This document shows positions 43,490 through 52,725 of a DNA stretch of 64,000 nucleotides, piece by piece. The stretch's first letter is position 1; every line of letters begins with the position of its first letter. A model generated the notes under the pieces. The model did no database searches and was not told where the DNA came from. It saw nothing but the letters and a program-made list of their open reading frames with translations. Source of the stretch: JASGCL01 sp965203915 (GTDB taxonomy: Bacteria; Pseudomonadota; Alphaproteobacteria; JASGCL01); NCBI GenBank assembly GCA_965203915.1, contig OZ241918.1, positions 1,054,001 through 1,118,000 of the forward strand. Direction: 5' to 3'. The position numbers and the translations under genes are program-made.

Positions 43490-45034
43490 TTAAATATTGG
43501 AATCGGGAACAGCGTCTTTCTTTTGCTTGATATAGGCAAGAATAGCCTCGTCCTTGGCTGGGTCTAACGCGGGCGCGTGGTCGGGGTATTCCTTCAACAT
43601 TTTTTTAACCAATTTGTTGGCGCGCATTGTTAGATCTTGCTCGCCCTCCGCCAGCCATTGTTCAAAACTATTGTTGTCGGCTATGGGCGAACGGTAAAAG
43701 GCCGTTTCATAATTGGCTTGGGTATGTTCACAGCCCAAGAAATGCCCGCCATGCTTCACTTCATAAATCGCTCCCATCGCCTGCTGGTTAGCATCGGGGG
43801 TAATGCCCTGCAACATCTTGCCTATCATCAGGGCTTGGTCGGCATCCATAACAAATTTTTCATAGGAAGCCGAAAGCCCACCTTCTAACCAGCCCGCGGT
43901 GTGCAACATGAAATTCACCCCCGCCAGCGCCGCCGTTTGCAATGTATTGGCCGATTCATAACCAGCCTGGGCATCGGTTATTTTGGAACCATTTAAGCCG
44001 CCGCCCGAACGAAATGGCACACCCAAACGCCGCGCCAATTGCGCCGCGCCATATAACACCAAAGAAGATTCGGGGCCACCGAAGGTGGGCGCACCCGATT
44101 GCATCGAAATGGTCGAAGAAAAAGTGCCAAACACCACGGGCGCGCCCGGGCGCACCAATTGTGTCAGGGCAATCCCCGCCAAACATTCGGCATAAAGTTG
44201 CGTCAGGGTGCCCATCACCGAAACGGGGCTCATCGCCCCCGAAAGGATGAATGGCGATATCACGGTGGCTTGGTTATTGCGAGCATAAACCTTCAAGGCG
44301 GCAAGCATCGTGCCGTCAAACACCAAGGGTGAATTGGCGTTGATAAGATTGATAACCACGCAGTTTTTGTCCACGAATTCGGCACCAAACAAAATTTTGC
44401 ACATCTCCACGGTGTCCTCGGCGCGCTCACCCGCGGTCACCGAACCCATGAATGGCTTGTCGCTATACTTCATATGGCTATAAACCATGTCGAGGTGTCG
44501 CTTGTTGACGGGCAAATCGACGGGTTCGCACACCGTGCCGCCCGAATGGTGGATGCCAGGGGATAAATAAGCCAATTTTATAAAATTACGAAAATCTTCT
44601 ATCGTGCCATAACGCCTGCCCTTATCAAGGTCGCGCACGAAGGGCGAACCATAATTGGGCACCAGCACCATGTTTTTGCCGCCAATTTGCACATTACGTT
44701 CGGGGTTACGCGCATATTGGGTAAATTCTTTGGGGGCAGTTTTTTGAATGATGCCTTTTAAAAACCCAGGCTCAAAATGCACCTTGTCGCCCTTAACATC
44801 CGCGCCCGCTTTTTTCCAAATTTCAAGGCTTTCGGGATCGTCACGAAATTCAATCCCCAATTCTTTTAAAATTTTATCGGCGTTGGATTCTATAATAGTT
44901 AATACTTCATCGGAAAATGGGTCGTAGGTTGGAATAGCCCGTGTTATGTAGGCTGGATAATGCAACGCCGAACCCGCCGCCCGTGCCGCCGTGCGTGCGC
45001 CCCGACCTCGTCTTTTATTATCCTGTTCGCTCAT
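43490..45034 (-). CDS. MttB-superfamily corrinoid methyltransferase, non-pyrrolysine (MtgB-like)
   Basis: 514 aa from ATG 45034. The TIM-barrel family is seen in FSDEVLTIIESNADKILKELGIEFRDDPESLEIWKKAGADV, GTIEDFRNFIKLAYLSPGIHHSGGTVCEP, and GGGLNGSKITDAQAGYESANTLQTAALAGVNF. No in-frame amber codon is present, so pyrrolysine is not used and trimethylamine is an unlikely substrate; glycine betaine or another quaternary amine is the usual guess for this branch. Residues 7-20 form an Arg/Ala/Gly-rich tail (KRRGRGARTAARAAG). The longer in-frame start at 45184 adds 50 unconserved residues. The cognate corrinoid protein is not in the window; activator and methyl-THF methyltransferase lie near the left edge. 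Confidence 0.87.
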   Translation of the reverse strand: MSEQDNKRRGRGARTAARAAGSALHYPAYITRAIPTYDPFSDEVLTIIESNADKILKELGIEFRDDPESLEIWKKAGADVKGDKVHFEPGFLKGIIQKTAPKEFTQYARNPERNVQIGGKNMVLVPNYGSPFVRDLDKGRRYGTIEDFRNFIKLAYLSPGIHHSGGTVCEPVDLPVNKRHLDMVYSHMKYSDKPFMGSVTAGERAEDTVEMCKILFGAEFVDKNCVVINLINANSPLVFDGTMLAALKVYARNNQATVISPFILSGAMSPVSVMGTLTQLYAECLAGIALTQLVRPGAPVVFGTFSSTISMQSGAPTFGGPESSLVLYGAAQLARRLGVPFRSGGGLNGSKITDAQAGYESANTLQTAALAGVNFMLHTAGWLEGGLSASYEKFVMDADQALMIGKMLQGITPDANQQAMGAIYEVKHGGHFLGCEHTQANYETAFYRSPIADNNSFEQWLAEGEQDLTMRANKLVKKMLKEYPDHAPALDPAKDEAILAYIKQKKDAVPDSNI

Positions 45035-45261
45035 ATTGAAGTGTTTGCAATAATTTCTAAAAAATTGCAAGTTCAATTCTAAGGTTTTTTTTACAATTTC
45101 ATTGCCTTTTTTTGTGATTTTTCTGCTAGACGACCTTGCGTATTTTTTATCAACATGAAACCGACAACCATCGATGGTTTTCACCGCCTGTTGCTCGCAA
45201 AAAAACGAAAGATAAATTGTAATATTAATATAATTATTTTTCTTGCTTTAAAATTGTAAGC

Positions 45262-45349
45262 CAACTATAAAACGCTACAAACGTATATTTTTCTATAATT
45301 AATAATATCTTTCAATTAATACAAAAAATAATAACCTGGCTTATAGTTG
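45262..45349. promoter_or_regulatory. Inverted repeat between the MttB-like and PuuA-like genes (operator candidate)
   Basis: CAACTATAA (45262-45270) and its exact complement TTATAGTTG (45341-45349) face each other 70 bp apart in the 364-bp divergent gap. The right arm overlaps the -35 box of the PuuA-like gene promoter. Such paired half-sites fit a looping repressor, but each arm is AT-rich and could be chance. Confidence 0.4.
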
Positions 45350-45375
45350 CATATTACTAGTTGCTATGTTATATT
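45347..45375 (+). promoter_or_regulatory. Promoter candidate of the PuuA-like gene
   Basis: TTGCAT (45347-45352), 17 bases, TATATT (45370-45375), then AGGTGATGG as ribosome binding site before the ATG at 45399. Confidence 0.5.
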
Positions 45376-45398
45376 TTGAAAAAATTCTTAGGTGATGG

Positions 45399-46910
45399 AT
45401 GACAAAACAAAAAATTGATGATGCAAGTTGGAAACTTTATTTTAAAACGGGACAAATATTACAAGAAGCCTTAAAGGCCGAACGTAATAACGCCGCGACA
45501 AAGATAGTCGAAGCCAAAAAATCCCATCCACGTCTTTCTTCGATTGATATTTTATTCCCAACCTATTCTGGGCATTTGCGCGGCAAACGAATAACCTCCC
45601 ATGATTTTGATTCCATCGCCAAGGGCGGGATTCATATTCCTATTTCTATTTCCTTGCTTGATTTTGCTGGTGCCAATTGCGCCTTTTTACCCCAGGGTAA
45701 TGAAGATGCTGACCCTGATTGTTTGTGGGAACCCATAGCCGACAGTTTTCATTATGTGCCCTGGGCCAATGAATATATCAATGATAAGCATGGCAATGTA
45801 AGCCTGGGCGGGGAGCGTGCACAAATTTTGGGCCGCCACACCATGCCAAACGGCGACCCTGCCCCTGGCGACCCACGGCATATCCTTGCTAAGCAATTGG
45901 AATCATTTGCCGAATTGGGGTTATCCCCCGCCATGGCGATGGAATTTGAATTTTATCTTTGCAGGATGGCCCTTGATAAAGAAGGACGCCCGCAAATGGC
46001 ATCCTACAGCAAATCTGGCCAACCGCCACTCGACATACATTGTAACGATATGTTGGATATGGATAGTTTTGATGCCGTGCTGTCCGAAATGACCGCCACC
46101 TTGGAGGCTCAAGGCATGCACCCCCTCTGCGCCACCAAAGAATATTCGCCTGGACAATATGAAGTTAATTTGCCCTACGATACCGATGTTATGCGCCTAT
46201 GCGACCAGGCTCTGTTATACCGCCGCGTTATAAAATCGGTAGCAAAAAAACATGGTTTGAATGCAACCTTCATGTCCAAACCCTTCGCCAATTTTGCGGG
46301 TTCGGGTCTTCATGTTCATATCAGCCTGTTTGACCAACAGGGCAAAAATATATTTGAAAAGGGTTTAGACGAAAATAACAAACCCCTGGTGAATGATAAC
46401 CTCCTCCATACCATTGGCGGCGCCATGAAACATACCAAGGATCTGATGGTGTTGTTATGCCCGACCAGCAATTCTTATAGACGTTTTATGCTTTATGGCG
46501 CTTATGCCCCCATCAATTCATCTTGGAATATTGATGATCGTTCGGTGGCGTTCCGCATCCCCCTGTCTGACGCACGTAACACCCGTTTGGAATATCGTAT
46601 TGCTGGTTCAGACGCTAACCCCTACTTTGTTTGCGCTGCCTTGCTGGCGGCGGTTAAGGATGGTTTGGTTAATAAAATTACGCCCCCCGCCAACGCCAAG
46701 GTTACCCAAGGTCGCGGCATGGATAACAAACCCGATTTCCCATTTTATTGGTATGAAGCGATAGAAAATTTTCACCGTTCGGCATTTGCCAAAAAAGCAT
46801 TTGGTGAAGAGCATCATGAAAGGCTTTATAAATTCCACCTCAGCGAATTTCATGGCTATCATTCTTTCCAATCACGGCTTGATATCACGCGGTATTTTTT
46901 CCATATGTAG
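45399..46910 (+). CDS. Glutamine synthetase homologue, gamma-glutamylpolyamine synthetase (PuuA)-like
   Basis: 503 aa. The N-terminal beta-grasp part has SSIDILFPTYSGHLRGKRI, which matches the VDVLLTDLNGCFRGKRI of PuuA. The catalytic barrel has MAMEFEFYL (metal glutamates), KEYSPGQYEVNL, AGSGLHVHISLFD (ATP/glutamate), NSYRRF, and RLEYRIAGSDANPYFVCAALLA. These fit the GSIII-like PuuA/GlnT group rather than housekeeping GlnA; the adenylylation site of GlnA is not evident. The product would ligate glutamate to an amine such as putrescine. A gamma-glutamylmethylamide synthetase is an alternative, and the divergent methylamine-type methyltransferase makes that worth testing. Confidence 0.82.
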   Translation: MTKQKIDDASWKLYFKTGQILQEALKAERNNAATKIVEAKKSHPRLSSIDILFPTYSGHLRGKRITSHDFDSIAKGGIHIPISISLLDFAGANCAFLPQGNEDADPDCLWEPIADSFHYVPWANEYINDKHGNVSLGGERAQILGRHTMPNGDPAPGDPRHILAKQLESFAELGLSPAMAMEFEFYLCRMALDKEGRPQMASYSKSGQPPLDIHCNDMLDMDSFDAVLSEMTATLEAQGMHPLCATKEYSPGQYEVNLPYDTDVMRLCDQALLYRRVIKSVAKKHGLNATFMSKPFANFAGSGLHVHISLFDQQGKNIFEKGLDENNKPLVNDNLLHTIGGAMKHTKDLMVLLCPTSNSYRRFMLYGAYAPINSSWNIDDRSVAFRIPLSDARNTRLEYRIAGSDANPYFVCAALLAAVKDGLVNKITPPANAKVTQGRGMDNKPDFPFYWYEAIENFHRSAFAKKAFGEEHHERLYKFHLSEFHGYHSFQSRLDITRYFFHM

Positions 46911-46987
46911 GCTAACCCGCAAGCCAATCTTCAGCAAAATATTTTTTGCGGGACTGCTTGCTTCACCCCCTGCTTCTTAACGATGAT

Positions 46988-47371
46988 TTAACGCCGCTTG
47001 AATAGCCCGCGTATCGCAAGTAGCCCCAATAATAATAAGAGAATGGGCGATAACCACAAACCCCAGGTTACAATATCAAACGGCGGACGAAAAAATATCG
47101 CATCGCCGTAACGCACGCGTAAAAAATCCCTGACCTCGCCCTCCGACTTGCCAGCAGCAAATTGTTCATTGATGATATCGCGCAGGTTGTTGGCAAAGGG
47201 CGAAGAAGATGTAGCCAAAGATTCCCCCGCGCATACCAAGCAACGCACCCCGCTTAAAAACCTATCCACCGATTGCTGGTCGATCTTATCCGCCATGTTT
47301 TGGGCATAAACAACTGGCGCAAGCCAGCAGTGAATAAGCAAAAAAACCAAGCCAATTTTTTTTATTGCCAT
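46988..47371 (-). CDS. ccmH: Cytochrome c maturation protein CcmH
   Basis: 127 aa. Signal sequence (LVFLLIHCWLAPVVYAQ), then VRCLVCAGESLATSSSPFANNLRDII, the CcmH motif with C44-x-x-C47, and a C-terminal membrane anchor (TWGLWLSPILLLLLGLLAIRGLF). The periplasmic CxxC reduces apocytochrome c before haem ligation. This is the short form, without the CcmI-like TPR part. It overlaps the end of ccmG by 10 bp, so the two are co-expressed; the other ccm genes are outside the window. Confidence 0.93.
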   Translation of the reverse strand: MAIKKIGLVFLLIHCWLAPVVYAQNMADKIDQQSVDRFLSGVRCLVCAGESLATSSSPFANNLRDIINEQFAAGKSEGEVRDFLRVRYGDAIFFRPPFDIVTWGLWLSPILLLLLGLLAIRGLFKRR

Positions 47372-47946
47372 TTTTTTATTTCGTTTATGATCTCATCCTT
47401 ATCTTTATCGCTTAGCAACGGGCCAATTTTTCGAAAGCGAACAATACCATCTTTATCCACCAAGTAAGTTTCGGGCACGCCAATCAATCCCAACTCTATC
47501 ATCGCCTTGCCATTAGTGTCCGACAACAATATATCAAATGGATTACCATTTGTTTTCAAAAAACGTTCGGCCTCCGCTTGCTTATCTTGCCAATTAATAC
47601 CGACCACCAAAACATTATAGGCTTGCAGTTGCGGTTTTATGCTGTTCAAGACAGGCATTTCCGCAATACAGGGGCTGCACCAACTGGCAAAAACATTCAT
47701 CAACAATGGTCTTTTTTTTGCTACCAATTGCGCGGTTGATATTTTTTTATCCGCCGCCGCATTGCCAAATGGAGAAAAAACCATGGGGGGCAAAGGTTGA
47801 TTGACGCGCGCAAAATTGACTGTCACATTGCTATTGTTAGGAATTTTATCTGAATGAAGACCACGCCAAAAAATCCCCAACAGCAGCCCAATCGCTAAAG
47901 GCAGCATTACAAGCATAAGATATTTTTTCATATTTTTTTTCTCCAT
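47362..47946 (-). CDS. ccmG: Thiol:disulfide interchange protein CcmG/DsbE
   Basis: 194 aa. N-terminal membrane anchor (YLMLVMLPLAIGLLLGIFW), then a thioredoxin fold: FARVNQPLPPMVFSPFG, LLMNVFASWCSPCIAEMPVLN with C90-x-x-C93, VVGINWQDKQAEAERFL, and LIGVPETYLVDKDGIVRFRKIGPL with the cis-proline. It supplies reductant in the periplasm for c-type cytochrome maturation with CcmH. The ATG five codons downstream is an alternative start. 247 bp upstream (47947-48193) contains no gene that I recognise. Confidence 0.93.
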   Translation of the reverse strand: MEKKNMKKYLMLVMLPLAIGLLLGIFWRGLHSDKIPNNSNVTVNFARVNQPLPPMVFSPFGNAAADKKISTAQLVAKKRPLLMNVFASWCSPCIAEMPVLNSIKPQLQAYNVLVVGINWQDKQAEAERFLKTNGNPFDILLSDTNGKAMIELGLIGVPETYLVDKDGIVRFRKIGPLLSDKDKDEIINEIKKWQ

Positions 47947-48193
47947 CGATATTAGGCGTCATCTCATGTTAATTTATAACCACATTGTATTTATATAAGC
48001 CCATGCTAATTTTAAGTTGTTAATGATATCGAATCACTTTAAAGCAAACCAGTAGTCCCATAACAAAATAGAGAAGAATAAACATTGAAGCAAGCTTAAA
48101 GAATTGATAAGAATAACACCAACCTTGAAAGCACTATATCACCAGCCTTTATTTACCTTGCAAATAACAACCTTTATTGTCCTATAAAAAATT

Positions 48194-49117
48194 ATGCTAT
48201 TTGGAAAAAAACAAATTGTTATCAAACGTCGGGGGTATGGCGCGGCGTCACGCGGTGGCGTGCAATGGTTGAAATGGTTTTTTGATCATGGCGGATTTTG
48301 GACCTATTTGTTGCTCGCCGTCATCGTCGTTTTCGCTAGCGACAACCGCGTTGCGCCTCATGATAACAATAACGATGCCGCCAGCGAACAGGTGCTAAGC
48401 CAACCCGATACAGCCACCAACAAAAATGACGGCATAGCCCTCATCCCTGGCTTAATATCCTTAAGCCAAGTTTTAACCAGCAACATTGGGCAAAGCAGCA
48501 CCGATTTTGTTATGTATTTGGGCAATTTGGTTTATGCCAACGAACAAAACAAAAAATTACGCCAAGAATTGACCGATTATAATTTGTTGAAGCAGCAGAT
48601 TATTGCCTTGCAGCATGAAAACCTCGAGCTAAGCAAACTGCTAAAATTTCAACCAAGCAAAACGGGTGGCGATTATGTTACGGCACGCATCATTGGCGAT
48701 GCTGGCACGTCAGGCCGTCAAACATGGCTTATCAATCGCGGCAGCCGCGACGGCATATCCAAGGGGTCATTCGCTGTGGGCGATGTGGGATTGATTGGCG
48801 TGGTGGTTGAGGTTAGCAACAACAGCGCAAGGATATTGCGTCTTTCCGACCCCAATTTTTACCTGCCCGTTACCGTGGCCGACCGCAAATTTCGCGCGGT
48901 GTTGCGCGGCAACAGCAGCCCCATTGCGACCCTGGATTATTTTGATGGTTTGGAACGCCCCGCCATTGGCGACGTGGTGGTAAGCACGGGTAGCGGCGGC
49001 AATTTTCCGCCATTTTTACCCATTGGCACCATTTATGATAAAAAATTGGGCGAAATTGGCGTGCTGATATTTGCCGAAAAAAATCCCCCCATCTATGTCA
49101 AAATTTATAAACCCTAG
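48194..49117 (+). CDS. mreC: Rod-shape determining protein MreC
   Basis: 307 aa. Cytosolic basic start, one TM helix (GFWTYLLLAVIVVFAS), a coiled coil (LVYANEQNKKLRQELTDYNLLKQQIIALQHENLELSKLLKF), then the beta-barrel domains with VTARIIGD, TWLINRGSRDGISKGSFAVGDVGLIGVVVEVS and DNFPPFLPIG-like end FPPFLPIGTIYDKKLGEIGVL. It organises the elongasome in the periplasm. TATAAA (48183-48188) ends 5 bases before the ATG. The mreB gene usually upstream is absent here. mreD follows 21 bp later. Confidence 0.94.
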   Translation: MLFGKKQIVIKRRGYGAASRGGVQWLKWFFDHGGFWTYLLLAVIVVFASDNRVAPHDNNNDAASEQVLSQPDTATNKNDGIALIPGLISLSQVLTSNIGQSSTDFVMYLGNLVYANEQNKKLRQELTDYNLLKQQIIALQHENLELSKLLKFQPSKTGGDYVTARIIGDAGTSGRQTWLINRGSRDGISKGSFAVGDVGLIGVVVEVSNNSARILRLSDPNFYLPVTVADRKFRAVLRGNSSPIATLDYFDGLERPAIGDVVVSTGSGGNFPPFLPIGTIYDKKLGEIGVLIFAEKNPPIYVKIYKP

Positions 49118-49138
49118 AATCTTGTAAGGACTCATGTT

Positions 49139-49645
49139 ATGAAACTAATTCTTTGGCACCCACGATCCTACAGCCTATTCATACCTGCGCTGTTGGTTTT
49201 TCTCGCCATGATGCTGGAAACCATGCCCTTTACCCTGGCGTTTTTTTCTTACATCAAGCCTTGTTTATTTTTTATTTGTATATGGTATTTTCATTTTCAT
49301 TATCCACGTTACCTGCCTTTATGGGCTATTTTTTTATTGGCCATTTGTTATGATATTGAAATGGGGCAGCGCGTCGGTATAACGGCGCTTGCCCTGTGGG
49401 TTGCACTTATTTACCCACGTTTTTTTCGAAAAAATTTTTATGAACATCATGGGATGGATTTCCTGCTTAAATTTGCCATCTGCTTGGCACTTTATATGTT
49501 TAGCCAACAAGCCCTGATGGTTGCCTTCGGTGCAGGATGGCAAAATTGGGTGTTGGATATTAGCCGCTTCGCCACCAGTATTATTATCACGCCCTTCGCC
49601 TGGCGATATTTATCGTTTTTTGACAAATATATGTCGCGCATTTAA
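49139..49645 (+). CDS. mreD: Rod-shape determining protein MreD
   Basis: 168 aa of mostly membrane helices: LFIPALLVFLAMMLETMPFTL, CLFFICIWYFHFHYP, PLWAIFLLAICYDIEMGQRVGITALALWVALIYPRFF, and further segments. The combination of P---P------D---G---G is the loose MreD pattern. It is a partner of MreC in the inner membrane. Its position in mreC-mreD-mrdA-rodA fixes the assignment more than the sequence does. Confidence 0.88.
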   Translation: MKLILWHPRSYSLFIPALLVFLAMMLETMPFTLAFFSYIKPCLFFICIWYFHFHYPRYLPLWAIFLLAICYDIEMGQRVGITALALWVALIYPRFFRKNFYEHHGMDFLLKFAICLALYMFSQQALMVAFGAGWQNWVLDISRFATSIIITPFAWRYLSFFDKYMSRI

Positions 49646-49680
49646 CCCCCTTTATTGCCAACCTTATCATATTATACGCC

Positions 49681-51531
49681 ATGTTGTTTGCCGAAGAAAA
49701 AGTTTTTGACAGGCGCATCGCGCTGCTACAGGGCGGCAGCCTCCTCATGGCGGGGGTGTTAACCTTACGCTTGGCCAATTTGCAAATTTTACAACGTAAT
49801 TTTTATCGCAAAAAAGCCGATAACAATCGTATTCGCGTCATCCCGCTTATTCCTGAGCGCGGAAAAATATTGGATCGCTACGGTGATGTTTTGGCGGGCG
49901 CCATCAGGAATTTTCGCATTGATTTTCTTGTCTCAGAAATAAAGAAAAACAATATATCCGAGATGGATCATATCGAAGCCTTTAATAAAATTGCCGACGA
50001 ATTAAAACTTACAACCGCCGCACGGCAAAGTATTTTATCGCGAGTCGACCTAACCAAAAAATTCTTCCCCGTAACCATCAAAGAAAATATCAGTTGGGAT
50101 GAGATGGTAAAATATCGCCAATCGATGCTGTTCCTTCCTGGTTTATTAATATCAGACAATTATCAACGGCTTTATCCTTATAAAGATAATTTTACCCATA
50201 TCGTTGGCTTGGTTGGCAACCCAACACCTTTTGAAGCAGAGCAAGATAAAGAATTAAAAATCGACGGACTAAAAAACGGAAAAAGCGGCATCGAAAAATG
50301 GAGCGATTTAAAATTACGCGGCAAGCCAGGTACCTTGAGTGCCGAGGTTGACGCCCGCGGCACCCAGGTGCGCGACCTGGGGTCGGTGCAGTCAAAGTCG
50401 GGCCGTTCGATTCAAACCACCCTGGATTCCACCATCCAAAATGCCATGATGACCGCTTTGAAAAAACATCCTGTCGCGGCGGGGGTGGTTATCAATGTTC
50501 AAAATGGCAATGTTTTGGCTATGGGGTCGTTGCCATCTTTTGATCCCAATATTTTTGTCAGCGGCGCTGTCCTACCCAACGAATGGCAAAACATCAACAA
50601 CAACGAACTTTCTCCATTGCCTAACAGGGTTATCCAAGGTGCCTACCCCCCAGGCTCCACCGTGAAGCCGTTGGTGGCTATCAGCCTGCTACGCAATAAT
50701 ATCGACCGCGAAGAAACGGTAACCTGCCCAGGTTATTTTACGTTGGGCGAGCGGACATTTAATTGTTGGAAGTCGGGCGGGCATGGCAAAATGAACCTGT
50801 CGGATGCTATCAAATATTCTTGCGATGTTTATTTTTATACCATGTCGCTGCGGCTTGGCATTGAAAAAATATTTAGGGTATTTAGCGATTTTGGTTATGG
50901 TCGTAGCACAGGTTTTATTGATAAAAACGAACGGAATGGTTTTATCCCATCTGAAAGTTGGAAAATGAAAACTGTCAATGAACCCTGGTATGCGGGGGAG
51001 ACTGTTATCCACGCCGTCGGCCAGGGTTATTTGTTGGTAACGCCGCTGCAGATGGCGGTGGCGACCGCCGCCATTGCCAACGGCGGTAAGGTTGTAACCC
51101 CAGGCATTTTCCCTGAAAAACGCCCTAGCCGCGATATAAGTTATAACGCCGAGCATTTAGAATTTGTCCGCCATGCCATGTGGCGCGTGGTGAACGAAGA
51201 CCACGGCACCGCTTTGGGCAGTCGTATTGATGTTCCTGAATTTGAAATGGCGGGCAAAACAGGCACGGCGCAGGTGCGCAAATTAAAGGAATGGGAAAAA
51301 CAACGGGGCGCCGCGGCGCAATATGGTTCGGAATGGGCGTTACGCGACCATGGTTTGTTTATGGGTTTTGCCCCCGCTGACAAACCACGTTATGCCGCCG
51401 CGGTGGTTATAGAACATGGTTTGGGTGGTGCTTTGGCCGCCGCGCCCGTCGTCCGCGCTACCCTGAACGCTGTTTATCAAGTGGAACAAAGCAAAAAATC
51501 ATCGCAAGAATCCACCGACGAACCAGCTTAA
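49681..51531 (+). CDS. mrdA: Penicillin-binding protein 2 (elongation transpeptidase)
   Basis: 616 aa. One N-terminal TM region (LLQGGSLLMAGVLTLRLANLQIL) and the non-catalytic pedestal (RVIPLIPERGKILDRYGDVLA). Transpeptidase motifs: SxxK as S326-T-V-K329 in PPGSTVKP, SxD as S380-C-D382, and KTG at 526-528 (AGKTGTAQV). It crosslinks peptidoglycan during cell elongation with RodA, whose gene follows 35 bp later. A charged C-terminal tail (QSKKSSQESTDEPA) extends beyond the domain. Confidence 0.96.
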   Translation: MLFAEEKVFDRRIALLQGGSLLMAGVLTLRLANLQILQRNFYRKKADNNRIRVIPLIPERGKILDRYGDVLAGAIRNFRIDFLVSEIKKNNISEMDHIEAFNKIADELKLTTAARQSILSRVDLTKKFFPVTIKENISWDEMVKYRQSMLFLPGLLISDNYQRLYPYKDNFTHIVGLVGNPTPFEAEQDKELKIDGLKNGKSGIEKWSDLKLRGKPGTLSAEVDARGTQVRDLGSVQSKSGRSIQTTLDSTIQNAMMTALKKHPVAAGVVINVQNGNVLAMGSLPSFDPNIFVSGAVLPNEWQNINNNELSPLPNRVIQGAYPPGSTVKPLVAISLLRNNIDREETVTCPGYFTLGERTFNCWKSGGHGKMNLSDAIKYSCDVYFYTMSLRLGIEKIFRVFSDFGYGRSTGFIDKNERNGFIPSESWKMKTVNEPWYAGETVIHAVGQGYLLVTPLQMAVATAAIANGGKVVTPGIFPEKRPSRDISYNAEHLEFVRHAMWRVVNEDHGTALGSRIDVPEFEMAGKTGTAQVRKLKEWEKQRGAAAQYGSEWALRDHGLFMGFAPADKPRYAAAVVIEHGLGGALAAAPVVRATLNAVYQVEQSKKSSQESTDEPA

Positions 51532-51565
51532 AAAAAATAACCAGATGCAAAATTAGGAAAACACC

Positions 51566-52672
51566 ATGCGCCGAATATTTTACGACCAAGCCCATATCAT
51601 CCACCCCTTTATCCTATTGTTGCTGGTGTTGTTGTTGCTTTGCAGCAATTTATTAATGATATCTATCTTTGGCGGGTTGCAGGGGCTTGCCTTACGGCAT
51701 CTTATCCACAGCCTACTGGGCATGGTGCTGTTGGTTTTTTTTGCTAACACATCCCCCCGTTTTTGGTTTCGTCATTCTTTCACCATCTACTTGGTAACTT
51801 TTTTGTTATTAATATTGGTTGAATTGGTAGGCGCGGTTGGGATGGGTGCGCAACGTTGGCTTGATATTGGTGGGTTTCGTTTTCAACCCTCGGAACTCAT
51901 GAAACTGGGCGTGGTGTTGGGGTTGGCGCGTTATTTCCAGGCCTTTAATCCCAAAGATTATTATTCATTAAAAATATACATCATCCCCTTGTTGATGGTT
52001 GGTATTCCATTTTGGTTGGTCATGCAGCAACCTGATTTGGGAACGGGGGGATTATTAGTATTAATCGCCATCGCGATTATTCTGTCGGCTGGCTTGCCCA
52101 ATAAATTTATTTACATCGGGGTGGGCAGTGGCCTTATCATCGCCGTTTATGCGTGGTTGGAGGTTTTGCGTGATTATCAAAAAAAACGTATATTTGCCTT
52201 TTTGGATCCAACGTCGGATCCCGCGGGCTCGGGTTATCATATCAATCAATCGATTATTGCGGTTGGTTCTGGCGGATTTTTTGGCAAGGGTTTCGGCGGC
52301 GGTAGCCAGACCCAGTTGGATTTCTTACCCGAAAAACATACCGATTTTATCTTCACCGCCTTCGCCGAGGAATTTGGTTTTATTGGTAGTGTTATTATTT
52401 TAGCTCTTGAATATAGTATTATTTACCTTGGACTTTCTTATAGCCGCGAAATAGTGCCAAACTTTGCAAAACTTGTTGCCCTTGGCATCATTAGTCTTTA
52501 CGCCATTCAAGTCTCCATCAACAGCGCCATGGTGCTGGGTTTGATACCTGTGGTTGGGGTTCCCTTGCCGATATTTTCTTATGGTGGCACAAGCATGCTT
52601 ACCAACCTTGCCGCTTTTGGTATTTTCTTTTCGATGATGAAAGCACGCCAAGAAACAAGTTTAAAATACTAG
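51566..52672 (+). CDS. rodA: Peptidoglycan glycosyltransferase RodA (SEDS)
   Basis: 368 aa, about ten membrane helices. SEDS markers: GAQRWLDIGGFRFQPSELMKLGVVLGLARYF, MQQPDLGTGGLLVLIAIAIIL, and GKGFGGGSQTQLDFLPEKHTDFIFTAFAEEFGF, with the catalytic Asp expected in the WLDIGG---QPSE loop-4 region (here D of PEKHTDFIF). It polymerises glycan strands with PBP2. Gene order mreC-mreD-mrdA-rodA is conserved. Confidence 0.95.
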   Translation: MRRIFYDQAHIIHPFILLLLVLLLLCSNLLMISIFGGLQGLALRHLIHSLLGMVLLVFFANTSPRFWFRHSFTIYLVTFLLLILVELVGAVGMGAQRWLDIGGFRFQPSELMKLGVVLGLARYFQAFNPKDYYSLKIYIIPLLMVGIPFWLVMQQPDLGTGGLLVLIAIAIILSAGLPNKFIYIGVGSGLIIAVYAWLEVLRDYQKKRIFAFLDPTSDPAGSGYHINQSIIAVGSGGFFGKGFGGGSQTQLDFLPEKHTDFIFTAFAEEFGFIGSVIILALEYSIIYLGLSYSREIVPNFAKLVALGIISLYAIQVSINSAMVLGLIPVVGVPLPIFSYGGTSMLTNLAAFGIFFSMMKARQETSLKY

Positions 52673-52725
52673 TTAATGCTTGGCAACAAGCTCATACTTG
52701 TGCTAAAAACAGAAAAGAAAATACC

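Noticed and set aside
43490..45034. Pyrrolysine-containing trimethylamine methyltransferase
   Set aside because: There is no in-frame TAG, and no pyl genes are in the window.
45035..45184. 50-codon N-terminal extension of the MttB-like gene
   Set aside because: The extra residues are basic and unlike any MttB start; the ATG at 45034 begins the conserved protein and its Arg-rich leader.
46916..46952. CCCGCAA/TTGCGGG inverted repeat after the PuuA-like gene
   Set aside because: Long loop and no T tract, so it is not a convincing terminator.
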